Made by a program: the position numbers and the translations under genes. The notes under the pieces are model-generated. The model was not told where the DNA came from and searched no databases. It worked only from the letters and a program-made list of their open reading frames with translations. From Photobacterium toruni (GTDB lineage: Bacteria; Pseudomonadota; Gammaproteobacteria; Enterobacterales; Vibrionaceae), in contig NZ_AP024855.1 in assembly GCF_024529955.1 (NCBI RefSeq), positions 248,001 to 312,000 of the forward strand: a DNA stretch of 64,000 bases, written 5' to 3'. This document shows, in pieces, positions 16,955 through 24,506 of this stretch (position 1 is its first letter; every line of letters starts with the position of its first letter).

Positions 16955-18287
16955 TTTTCAGCTCCTTCTTACGCAGAAGTAGTTTTGCTTTAGATAGTTC
17001 TAAGTTGCTTACTGGTAAGTCACCATCTAAAACAACCAAAAGCTCTTTAGCTTTAGCAATATCTTTAGTGTTTTTAGAGTTATGAATAGCATCAAGCACG
17101 TCACCCAATTTCTCATTGACCTCAGCATTACGGATATCTGTATCCATTATTTCAAGTAAAACAGAGTTGGCATCTTGACCGTATAAATCTGGTACTTGAG
17201 AGGCTTTTTCTGGGTTATCTAGCAAATTTACATGTACATTTTTGATATCACTGATAACTAACGGGCTGTGAGTTGTCACGATGAACTGAATATTTGGAAA
17301 CGCTTTTTGTAAACCACCCAGAATATGGCGCTGCCATTGCGGATGTAGGTGCATATCCACTTCATCGATCAATACGATACCATGCGCCTCAAGAATGACA
17401 TGATCTCCCTGATGAGGGTTTAATTGAATTGCTCGACGAGCAATATCAGCAACCATACCAATCATGTTACGCACACCATCACTGAGCAGTGAAATCGGTA
17501 CATTACCTTGTACTTCGTGTGTTGCAACAACTTGTTTTTCAGTTGCTGAGTAATGAACATTTGACCAGCCCGATGGTTCCAGTACAGCATTAATGGCTTT
17601 CTGTAATGCGTTCAGGTGTGCCTCATGGACATTACCCGAAACCAGATTGCCAGACATGCGTTGTTGCTGCTGTTTCATCGACTGTTCAAAACTTGCCATG
17701 GTTTCTTGATAGAGCCAGTTGGCAAATGTTTTGTAACCACTGCTCGGCTTATCCCAATCACGATACCCCTCTAAGCGGCTCATCTTGCCCAATTTTGGCA
17801 TGTCATTAGAGGTATCAAAGCTCTGATTCCAAAGTCTGTTTGTACCATAGCAGGCAATAACAGGCAGATTGGGAAAAGCTCCATCTTGGACTATTTTTTG
17901 TAAGCGCTTAGCAACATTAACCAATTCTGGTACTTTCGTTCCCGTACTTTTCTGTGTATTACGTGCACGTGACCACTCAATGGGAAAATCATCAACATAA
18001 TCACCAAATGATTGAGCGGAAACGACAACAGGAAATTGTGATTCCATGGTGAAACCATGTTCACCTGTGGAAATTTTACCCAAGTGAATATCATTATCAC
18101 GGATGGCTCGGTCGGTACTTATACCGAATCCACTCATAAACTGTCCGTATGCCACCGTAATTGCATCAAGGAGTGATGATTTACCAAATCCATTTAAACC
18201 AACCAGTACGTTGATACTAGGCTTAAAGGTACATTCAAACTCTTTAAAACCACGGAAGTTCTTTAAGGTTAATGCCTTTATTTTCAT
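16938..18287 (-). CDS. AAA/ABC-type ATPase, PtuA-like (Septu-type)
   Basis: A 449-residue SMC/RecF-like ATPase. Residues 1-38 hold MKIKALTLKNFRGF and Walker A GLNGFGKSS. ISLLSDGVRNMIGM is the ABC signature region, VLIDEVDMHLHPQWQ the Walker B with an Asp/Glu pair, and FIVTTHSPLVISD the switch histidine. The length and fusion-free layout fit PtuA of Septu systems. It is followed, with a 17-base overlap, by the HNH gene. It lies between hsdS and hsdR, where type I loci commonly carry extra defence modules. A CTCAA-ATAA-TTGAG repeat lies just before the start. Confidence 0.85.
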   Translation of the reverse strand: MKIKALTLKNFRGFKEFECTFKPSINVLVGLNGFGKSSLLDAITVAYGQFMSGFGISTDRAIRDNDIHLGKISTGEHGFTMESQFPVVVSAQSFGDYVDDFPIEWSRARNTQKSTGTKVPELVNVAKRLQKIVQDGAFPNLPVIACYGTNRLWNQSFDTSNDMPKLGKMSRLEGYRDWDKPSSGYKTFANWLYQETMASFEQSMKQQQQRMSGNLVSGNVHEAHLNALQKAINAVLEPSGWSNVHYSATEKQVVATHEVQGNVPISLLSDGVRNMIGMVADIARRAIQLNPHQGDHVILEAHGIVLIDEVDMHLHPQWQRHILGGLQKAFPNIQFIVTTHSPLVISDIKNVHVNLLDNPEKASQVPDLYGQDANSVLLEIMDTDIRNAEVNEKLGDVLDAIHNSKNTKDIAKAKELLVVLDGDLPVSNLELSKAKLLLRKKELKIAQNN

Positions 18288-18323
18288 ATTATTTTCAACT
18301 CAATTATTTGAGAAAATCCGTTA

Positions 18324-18347
18324 TTATCCCCTCGGATGAGGGGATAA
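18324..18347. promoter_or_regulatory. Perfect 10-bp palindrome between hsdS and the PtuA-like gene
   Basis: TTATCCCCTC and GAGGGGATAA flank a 4-base loop. There is no adjoining T-run, so it is not a standard terminator. It marks the junction between the hsdMS pair and the ATPase/HNH pair. Confidence 0.65.
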
Positions 18348-18418
18348 TTCAATTAAGCGGCTTCGGTTTCAGCAACTTGTTCCCTTAAAGCTTAGGGTTT
18401 GTCGCTAGGCGGCAAGCA

Positions 18419-19570
18419 CTAAGATGACAGGGAGACGCGACGCTTGCCTGTTAACAACTGTTGCATCAACGCCTTTTTCTCTTGCTTCAAATGCGCAAGC
18501 TTGGCTTCTAACAACTCGATTTCTTTATCGGCAACGGTAAGCACTGAGGCGATTTTTTGTTGTTCACCTATTACTGGTACTTTGACTTTTAAACGCTCTA
18601 TATCTTTATTGCTAATATTAGGTTGCGCCCCGCCGACAGCATCTATCAATATATCGTGCTGAACTTTTGGTAACTTTAACAGTTGGAAAAGGTAAGGTTT
18701 AGTTACTTTATTTTTCTTAGGATCGAATCTACCAACACGCTGGTTTAGATACGAGAAGTCATCGAATCTGTAACAGCCGACTTTACCTGTTGTCGCTCCT
18801 GACATTGCAATTAAAACATCACCAGTTTTGACTTTAAACTTTTCGTATTTAGACTCTTCCGCAATAAAAGCTGAAGAGTCCACATTTACTGAATAATCAG
18901 CTTTTATGTTGGATATTTTAATTAAAGGTATCCCTTGAGTAGCAAATTGTTCACTCTTAAAAGCGTTACCACCAGTCACCTTAACAAGTTGACTCAACTT
19001 AACCTCTTCCCATTCCCCCTCAAACGCTTTACCCGTTTCAGGATCAACCAACCGTTTTTTACCTGTCAACAACTGCTGCATTAAGGCTTTCTTCTGCTGC
19101 TTACTGGCATCAATCAGCTTTTCAGTGGTTGCAATACTGCGATCCCATGTTGAAAGGATTTTGGCAATTTTGCGTTGTTCTGGGAGTGGGGGAAAGACTG
19201 TTTGTACCCTATGTACGTTATTACGATTTAAAGTAGGTACAGATGAAGCTTCATCGAATCGCTCAAGTTTGAGCGCATCAAGAAAATACTTTATGTAAAG
19301 AATATCATTTGCTTTAAAGTCTTTGACCCATAATGTTGTATCATGTGGCCAAAAATCTTCTTCAATCATAAAGACTTTTCCAACACTCCCTTTTCTACCT
19401 GTAACAATGCCCGGTCCTTTAACTTTGACTTCATTATGGTAATAAGCTAATCCTGATGATGAATACACAGGAATAGTACCTTCAACCCGTTTTTTATTTG
19501 TTAAATCAAAGCCACGTTGTAATATGAAGAAGTTATCTACTCGTCCAAAGCTCCAACCATTAGGCACCAT
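18419..19570 (-). CDS. hsdS: Type I restriction-modification specificity subunit HsdS
   Basis: A 383-residue protein with two target-recognition domains, each followed by a conserved spacer. The repeated helix KKALMQQLLTGKKR near residue 165 and KKALMQQLLTGKRR near the C-terminus is the central/distal conserved repeat of HsdS. The first domain (about 1-130) and second (about 190-330) have different sequences, so they recognise the two halves of a bipartite site. AGGAG seven bases before ATG lies inside hsdM, whose end it overlaps by 11 bases. The long direct DNA repeat under the KKALMQQ helices is where such genes commonly recombine. Confidence 0.95.
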   Translation of the reverse strand: MVPNGWSFGRVDNFFILQRGFDLTNKKRVEGTIPVYSSSGLAYYHNEVKVKGPGIVTGRKGSVGKVFMIEEDFWPHDTTLWVKDFKANDILYIKYFLDALKLERFDEASSVPTLNRNNVHRVQTVFPPLPEQRKIAKILSTWDRSIATTEKLIDASKQQKKALMQQLLTGKKRLVDPETGKAFEGEWEEVKLSQLVKVTGGNAFKSEQFATQGIPLIKISNIKADYSVNVDSSAFIAEESKYEKFKVKTGDVLIAMSGATTGKVGCYRFDDFSYLNQRVGRFDPKKNKVTKPYLFQLLKLPKVQHDILIDAVGGAQPNISNKDIERLKVKVPVIGEQQKIASVLTVADKEIELLEAKLAHLKQEKKALMQQLLTGKRRVSLSS

Positions 19571-21092
19571 AACCCAACTCCTCTAGGTAGCCCGCCATTT
19601 CCGCTTCTAGATCGGCTAACTCAGTTTGCAGTGCCAAACGCTCACTACGCACTGCCATCAAATCAATTTCCGCTTCTTCTTCAAAGGTATCGACATAGCG
19701 AGGAATGTTGAGGTTGTAGTCGTTCTCGGCAATCTCTTCGAGTGTCGCAAGGTAGGCGTACTTATCCACGCTTTGACGGGCTTTGTAGGTATCAACAATC
19801 TTTTGAATGTTATCGCTCGTTAATACGTTCTGGTTCTTGCCCGATTTAAACTCACGCGAGGCATCAATAAACAGCACCTTGTTGTCTGTTTTATGCTTTT
19901 TGAACAACAGAATAGCGGCTGGAATGCCTGTACCAAAGAACAGTTTTTCAGGTAAACCAATCACGGTATCTAATAGGTTTTCATCAATCAGTTGTTTACG
20001 GATTTTACCTTCTGATGATGCGCGGAATAGCACCCCGTGAGGTACAACCACACCCATTCGGCCGCCCTTGCTTGTTGGAGTAGCAGGCTTTAGGGTTTCA
20101 ATCATGTGCGAGATGAAAGCGTAATCACCTTTGGTTTTTGGCGGCACACCACGACGGAAACGACCAAAGTGATCGCTTTCTGCATCTTCATGTCCCCATT
20201 TATCTAACGAGAATGGTGGGTTTGCGGTGACGACATCAAAGTGCAGTAAGCCACCGTTGGCATCTTGCAGCTTAGGGTTACGAATGGTGTCGCCCCATTC
20301 AATGCGGTGGTTATCTTCGCCATGCAGGAACATGTTCATTTTAGCCAGTGACCACGTTGAGCCAATCGCTTCTTGACCAAACAAGGCGTATTGCTTTGAG
20401 CCGCCAAAGTTCTTTTGAATTTGCTTACCACACTTCATCAATAGCGAGCCTGAGCCACAAGCTGGATCGCAAATCTCATCGCCTTGTTGTGGCTCAAGAA
20501 TGATAGAAAGCAGATCCGATACCTCGGGGGGGGTATAGAATTCACCTGCCGATTTACCACTGCTTGCCGCGAAGTGTTTGATTAAAAACTCATACGCATT
20601 ACCGATAACATCCAATGAACCGACACGGCTAGGACGTAGGTTTAGGGTTGGCTTACCAAAGTCTTCTAGTAGGTGACGCAGAATGTCGTTCTTTTGCTTT
20701 TCATCACCCAGTTTATCGGTGTTGAAACTAATGTCTTGGAACACGCCTTTGAGTTTGGTGCCGTTTTCTTCTTCAATCGCATGTAAGGCTTGGTCGATAC
20801 GTGAACCGTTACCTGCTTCAAAACGGTGCTCATACAGATCCCAAAATGTTGAGCCTGTTGGAATTTTGAATGATTGACTCGCCAGCATCGCTTCAATCAT
20901 GGCTTGATTGTCACCAAACTGCGCTGTTAGCTCTTCGACTTTGTCTTGGCGCACATCTGAGATGTACTTTAAGAACAACATGGTAAGCACGAAGTCTTTG
21001 TAGATTGATGGGTCTACGGTGCCACGGAAGGTGTCACAGGCACTCCATACCGTTTTATTGATGTCGTCTTGGTTGATTGGGGTATTTGGCAT
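19560..21092 (-). CDS. hsdM: Type I restriction-modification N6-adenine methyltransferase HsdM
   Basis: A 510-residue protein with the S-adenosylmethionine motif DPACGSGSLL at 209-218 and the catalytic NPPFS at 291-295 (gamma-class N6-adenine methylase). The N-terminal helical domain (residues 1-150) is typical of HsdM. With HsdS it methylates the host's sites; with HsdR it makes the restriction complex. The start follows a truncated abiEii gene by 34 bases, with only a weak ribosome binding site (AGAG), so it may depend on the upstream antitoxin promoter (inference). Confidence 0.96.
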   Translation of the reverse strand: MPNTPINQDDINKTVWSACDTFRGTVDPSIYKDFVLTMLFLKYISDVRQDKVEELTAQFGDNQAMIEAMLASQSFKIPTGSTFWDLYEHRFEAGNGSRIDQALHAIEEENGTKLKGVFQDISFNTDKLGDEKQKNDILRHLLEDFGKPTLNLRPSRVGSLDVIGNAYEFLIKHFAASSGKSAGEFYTPPEVSDLLSIILEPQQGDEICDPACGSGSLLMKCGKQIQKNFGGSKQYALFGQEAIGSTWSLAKMNMFLHGEDNHRIEWGDTIRNPKLQDANGGLLHFDVVTANPPFSLDKWGHEDAESDHFGRFRRGVPPKTKGDYAFISHMIETLKPATPTSKGGRMGVVVPHGVLFRASSEGKIRKQLIDENLLDTVIGLPEKLFFGTGIPAAILLFKKHKTDNKVLFIDASREFKSGKNQNVLTSDNIQKIVDTYKARQSVDKYAYLATLEEIAENDYNLNIPRYVDTFEEEAEIDLMAVRSERLALQTELADLEAEMAGYLEELGYGA

Positions 21093-21126
21093 TTAGTTAT
21101 TCTCTAATAGCGTTAAATTGTTTTAA

Positions 21127-21318
21127 TTAGTCGTTCAGCAATGCGCTTAAATGAGGCAAAGTAGTTCCGCCAGAAAAGACCCGTTGATGAGAATCGATGA
21201 TGAGTTTTTCAAGTTGTGCTAGTAGTGCCACAACCCAATAGTCTTTCTCAATTATGGCTGGGTTTCCGAGCGCTAAGGCATCGGAAACCTCAAGAAACTG
21301 CTGTTTCAGTTTATTCAT
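21127..21318 (-). pseudogene. Truncated AbiEii/AbiGii-type toxin (nucleotidyltransferase), 63 aa stub
   Basis: The fragment begins MNKLKQQFLEVSDALALGNPAIIEKDYWVVALL and reaches FSGGTTLPHLSALLND before a stop. GNPAIIEKDYWV and the GGTTL motif are the N-terminal signatures of AbiEii-type nucleotidyltransferase toxins (normally about 250-330 residues). All catalytic sequence beyond the GGT(S/T) motif is missing; hsdM begins 34 bases later. The gene is therefore a stub, cut off where the hsd genes begin. The start is 2 bases after the antitoxin stop. Confidence 0.75.
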
Positions 21319-21320
21319 GG

Positions 21321-21725
21321 TTAATTTGGAGAGTGTATAACACGGCTACCCACTACCAGTTTTCGATTAAACTGTTTTGAGTTCCATGAGTAATTGATGG
21401 ATGAAGGGATTTGAGTATTTTCACCCGATAAGCTTTGAAGAGACAGACTATCTATCTCAAAGTCTACGCCTTTCATCTTAAGGATTTCTCGCATAAGCGC
21501 GTCCGTCCCACCTGGATGAGTTGGCATTGGCTTACCCGTTAAACTATTCATTCGTGATTTGGTGTAAAGGCCATAGCCGATTTTCATTAATTCGCCTTGA
21601 TTTACTAATTGTTTCAAAGCGCGACCGACTTGATCATAACAAGCCACACCTTCAAAGTTTTTACGTTCAAAAACATAACGTCTTGAACGTTTTATCTTTT
21701 GATAAATACGATCAGTTGTAGTCAT
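21321..21725 (-). CDS. AbiEi-type antitoxin (DUF6088 family)
   Basis: A 134-residue protein whose start MTTTDRIY is fixed by GGAGG five bases upstream. A winged-helix-like N-terminal half (RIYQKIKRSRRYVFER...LKQLVNQGELMKIGYGLYTKSR) is characteristic of AbiEi/DUF6088 transcriptional antitoxins that repress their own promoter. The C-terminal half contains PTHPGGTDAL. The partner toxin gene downstream is a stub, leaving an orphan antitoxin whose promoter may now drive hsdM. Such antitoxins usually bind inverted repeats before the start. Confidence 0.8.
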   Translation of the reverse strand: MTTTDRIYQKIKRSRRYVFERKNFEGVACYDQVGRALKQLVNQGELMKIGYGLYTKSRMNSLTGKPMPTHPGGTDALMREILKMKGVDFEIDSLSLQSLSGENTQIPSSINYSWNSKQFNRKLVVGSRVIHSPN

Positions 21726-21891
21726 TTGAACCTCCATACTCTGACTTGCAGTGAGTATAACTTACAGACGTATTTTAAGGAATAAATACGACATTAAATA
21801 CATTAATATTGCCGCCATCTAGCTGTTATTTATATGCTTTTATATTTACCGCCTAAAGGTGACATATGATTTAATCATATGCCGACATGCT

Positions 21892-22482
21892 TTATGAGTC
21901 TATCTTTTCTGAAATATTAAGAGCATCGTCAATCTCTACTCCTAAATATCGAATAGTATTATCCAACTTCACATGGCCAAGTAACAGCTGTACAGCACGT
22001 ATGTTTTTAGTTTTTGCGTAGATGAGAGTTGCCTTTGTTCTGCGCATTGAATGCGTTCCGTAAAGGTAGGGATCATAACCAAGCTGAGTAGCCCATTGTC
22101 TAATGACTTTTAAATAGCAGCTATAACTCATAGCTTTATTTTGATTTCTGACACTAGGAAATACAAAGTCAGAGGGTGTTAAATTATCTTGTGTAATCCA
22201 TGTTGCTAATGATTGTGCAGTCCGAGATGTAATTTCAAATTGTACTTATCTATCTGTTTTACTTTGGCGATACAAAACCCGACTTTGAATAACACCGCCG
22301 GATGAAATATCTCTTATTTTCATCCGAAGTAAATCACAAGACCGTAATTTGCTATCTATCGCAAAGTTTAATAATGCTAGTTCCTTTATGTTTTTTTCAA
22401 TTTCTAAGCGCGTTCGTATGCGCCAAATATCTTCTAGCTTGAAAGGTTTTTCTGTCCTGTTAAATGACCTAATTTTGTCCAC
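21892..22482 (-). pseudogene. Small tyrosine recombinase with an in-frame stop codon
   Basis: A short integrase of about 196 residues, interrupted by a TAA at 22246-22248. The N-terminal part (GTG start at 22482) contains FELEDIWRIRTRLEIE-like sequence (here FKLEDIWRIRTRLEIE) and RSCDLLRM with the first catalytic Arg. After the stop the same frame continues without a gap: VQFEITSRTAQSL, GTHSMRRTKA (His-x-x-Arg), LLGH and TIRYLG (catalytic Tyr). All catalytic residues are preserved and both sides of the stop are in phase, so only the nonsense codon damages it. Where relatives have KTGRPVQFE, this one reads KTDR-stop-VQFE. Confidence 0.8.
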
Positions 22483-22700
22483 ATCATAAAGCCCTTACAT
22501 TTGAGGTAAACGCTATTTAATTTTAGGAACCATAAAATTTTTTTTGCATATTAATGTGGACTTGGGAAAGCAGCGTTAGAAGACAATAACACCGATTTTA
22601 TTATAAATGAGTATTTACTCTAGCCAATAATGGGGCACTTTTAAGCTAGAAAGTACCACAGAAAAAATGGGATAGAGGCGAGTTAGACTTTTTGTTATGT

Positions 22701-23121
22701 TCAAATTTTCAGCTCGGAACGTACAGCTTCCCAATGCGGAAACTCGTTGCTGCCAAAATGAAATATCCTACCATCAAAACTCTCCTGCCCTCTGCCAGAA
22801 ATATTATCATCAATAAGAATATCCCCTTTAATAGCCTCTTATTTGAACAGATAATAAGTTTTTCAACAAAATCGTAACCGAGATGCTTTTCAACCCAAAC
22901 TCGTTTTTCTGTGTAACAAAGAGGGTTTCTTGGTGAGGGAGCTGTTAAAATATAACATTCATATTGCGACGAGTCGTTAATGGCGGTAACAGCACTAATC
23001 GTACCGTCTAATGGCTCTAGATCAGCGAAAAATCCATATTGTGATTGAGGGTACTTAGTTTGCGGGTTTCTCAAAATAGCTTCGTCAAAAGATTTTTTTT
23101 ATCACAAACTACATCATCCAT
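22701..23121 (-). pseudogene. 5'(3')-deoxyribonucleotidase-like (HAD family) gene with two single-base frameshifts
   Basis: The protein can be read in three segments: VDMDDVVCDKK (HAD motif I, DMDxVV), then RNPQTKYPQSQYGFFADL...YTEKRVWVEKHLGYDF, then DILIDDNISGRGQESFDGRIFHFGSNEFPHW. Adding one A to the A-run at 23093-23100 and one G to the G4 run near 22830 joins them into a continuous nucleotidase of the NT5C type. Both lesions are one-base losses in homopolymers, so a sequencing error is possible. The gene is otherwise complete from ATG 23121 to TGA 22701. It has no obvious defence role. Confidence 0.72.
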
Positions 23122-23345
23122 ATCTACCTAAATAATCATTTTGTGCCATCTTGGTTTTAAACGAGAAAATTAGAAATATAAGTATAACGCTTGTTACCTG
23201 AAGAAGAATAAAATCCTTTGAGTCGTGATTGAAATGCAACAACTTCCTTATAATATTGAATAAGATAACAGTGCAATCGTTCTAAAGAGCTTTCGAACGT
23301 ACATAACTTGCCCCTTAACGTTGTAATAAAACAACTAAACTTAGT
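23122..23345. other. Gene-free region inside the right end of the insertion
   Basis: About 220 bases without a plausible gene. This is where Tn7-type elements would start their tns genes, but no transposase fragment is visible here. A CTAAACTTAGTTTAG palindrome lies next to the right-end repeats. Confidence 0.5.
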
Positions 23346-23365
23346 TTAGGACACTTTATGCTTTT
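23346..23365 (-). repeat. Right end, internal site R2
   Basis: TTAGGACACTTTATGCTTTT, the exact reverse complement of left site L1 over 20 bases. Confidence 0.75.
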
Positions 23366-23366
23366 A

Positions 23367-23386
23367 AAAGGACACTTTATGCTTTC
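23367..23386 (-). repeat. Right end, terminal site R1
   Basis: AAAGGACACTTTATGCTTTC, 21 bp (two helix turns) from R2 and seven bases from the terminal ACA, mirroring L1. Confidence 0.75.
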
Positions 23387-23499
23387 AGCGACAATAACAT
23401 TAAAAAGCCGAAAAAATTTAAAGGCTTACAAATTGAATAATCTATTTATAATAGTATTATTCACTTTCCATTCATGGCGACTTAGTTACAGTTATAAAT

Positions 23500-23850
23500 A
23501 TGAAAAAACAGTGCAAATATTTATATCTAATCGGATTTATCAGTATCTTTAGCTGTCAAGTTTTTGCAACATCAAATACTGATATCGATGAACATCACGA
23601 TAATGTCATGGATGCAGTAGCCCAAGGACTTATTCAACCTTTTTCTGCGCTACAACATAAAGTTAACCAGCAGCTATTAGCTCGTATTATTCGCGTTGAA
23701 TTAGATAAAAATGATAATGAATGGACATACGAATTAAAGTTAATTGATGCTAACAATAATATAATAAAAGTCGAGTATGAAGCCCGTACTCTTAAAATGA
23801 TAGAAATAAAAGGACGCCATCTTGAAAGTGTCCTTAAGGTTCCAAAATGA
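23500..23850 (+). CDS. PepSY domain-containing secreted protein
   Basis: A 116-residue protein with a signal peptide (MKKQCKYLYLIGFISIFSCQVFA). A mature PepSY-type domain follows: a helix (QPFSALQHKVNQQLLARIIRVELDKND), then WTYELKLIDANNNIIKVEYEARTLKMIEIKG, the strand-rich second half with the usual E-D-A-x-T-L-x-x-I-E-like ending. PepSY proteins next to two-component genes commonly act as periplasmic accessories. The TGA stop overlaps the response-regulator ATG (ATGA), so the three genes form an operon. The ribosome binding site is weak. Confidence 0.8.
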   Translation: MKKQCKYLYLIGFISIFSCQVFATSNTDIDEHHDNVMDAVAQGLIQPFSALQHKVNQQLLARIIRVELDKNDNEWTYELKLIDANNNIIKVEYEARTLKMIEIKGRHLESVLKVPK

Positions 23851-24506
23851 AAATTTTAGTTGTTGAAGATGATATTACACTCGGTGAACAAGTTGTCACT
23901 GGTTTAGAACAAAATGGTTGGGTTGCTGAGCACTCTACCGATGGTATTGATGCGTTGTATCGTGCAACATCTGAACCATGGGATGCGATTGTTCTTGATT
24001 TAGGTTTACCCAAGCTAGATGGAATAACAGTTCTAAAAGGTATACGTGAAGAGAATGTTAATTGCCCCGTTGTGATATTAAGTGCCCGTAATGAGCTAAC
24101 ACAGCGTGTTGATGGACTAAATGCAGGCGCAGATGATTATTTAACCAAGCCGTTCCAAATGGTTGAACTCATTGCTCGAGTTCGTGCTCAACTACGTCGA
24201 GCGACTGGCAATGTTTCCCCTGTAATTCAAGCTGGTGATTTACGTTTAGACACTCGAACATCAAAAGTAACATGGCAAGATCAAATTATTGATTTAACAG
24301 CACTTGAATTTAAAGTTCTATCATATTTAATGCATAATACTGATAAGGTTATCTCTCGCACTGAGCTCGTTGAGCATATTTACAAGCAAGATTTTGACCG
24401 TGATTCAAATACTATCGAAGTGTTTATTGGTCGTATTCGTCGTAAAATTGGTAATGATGTCATCAAGACAGTGCGTGGTCTTGGATATCGTATCAATGCG
24501 AATTAA
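23847..24506 (+). CDS. OmpR/PhoP-family response regulator
   Basis: A 219-residue two-domain regulator. The receiver domain begins MKILVVEDD, with phosphoacceptor Asp51 (VLDLGLPKLDG), the switch Ser/Thr region, and LTKPF near residue 101. A winged-helix domain follows (from about residue 125), ending with DSNTIEVFIGRIRRKIG and IKTVRGLGYRI. It most resembles PhoP/QseB-type proteins. It is cotranscribed with, and overlaps by 11 bases, the downstream histidine kinase; the upstream PepSY gene overlaps it by 4 bases. Confidence 0.9.
   Translation: MKILVVEDDITLGEQVVTGLEQNGWVAEHSTDGIDALYRATSEPWDAIVLDLGLPKLDGITVLKGIREENVNCPVVILSARNELTQRVDGLNAGADDYLTKPFQMVELIARVRAQLRRATGNVSPVIQAGDLRLDTRTSKVTWQDQIIDLTALEFKVLSYLMHNTDKVISRTELVEHIYKQDFDRDSNTIEVFIGRIRRKIGNDVIKTVRGLGYRINAN

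Larger units (their letters stand above)
9756..23393. mobile_element. Putative Tn7-like transposon without transposase genes, 13.6 kb, carrying a defence cluster
   Basis: The two ends share 23 of 24 terminal bases in inverted orientation: TGTCGCT(A/G)AAAGCATAAAGTGTCC. Each end starts TGT and carries further copies of the 20-bp core AAAAGCATAAAGTGTCCTAA: three on the left spread over about 100 bp, two on the right spaced 21 bp apart. Dispersed left sites and packed right sites are the arrangement of TnsB sites in Tn7-type elements. Flanking 5-mers are ACAAC (9751-9755) and ATAAC (23394-23398), a one-mismatch match to a 5-bp duplication. No tnsA/B/C-like gene lies inside. The interior has visibly higher GC than its flanks and is mostly restriction/defence genes. 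The family assignment is inference from end structure. Confidence 0.7.

Noticed and set aside
18298..18311. CTCAA-ATAA-TTGAG as a promoter element
   Set aside because: Too short and too AT-rich to call by itself; mentioned only in the ATPase entry.
10158..21092. BREX or DISARM system
   Set aside because: No PglX/PglZ/BrxL or DrmA/B-like proteins; the methylase and helicase are plain HsdM and HsdR.
22692..22877. 61-residue plus-strand frame inside the nucleotidase pseudogene
   Set aside because: Antisense shadow of the minus-strand pseudogene.
9756..23393. The insertion as a CRISPR-associated (Tn7-like CAST) transposon
   Set aside because: No cas, tniQ or CRISPR-like sequence is present, and no tns gene; only the ends suggest the Tn7 group.
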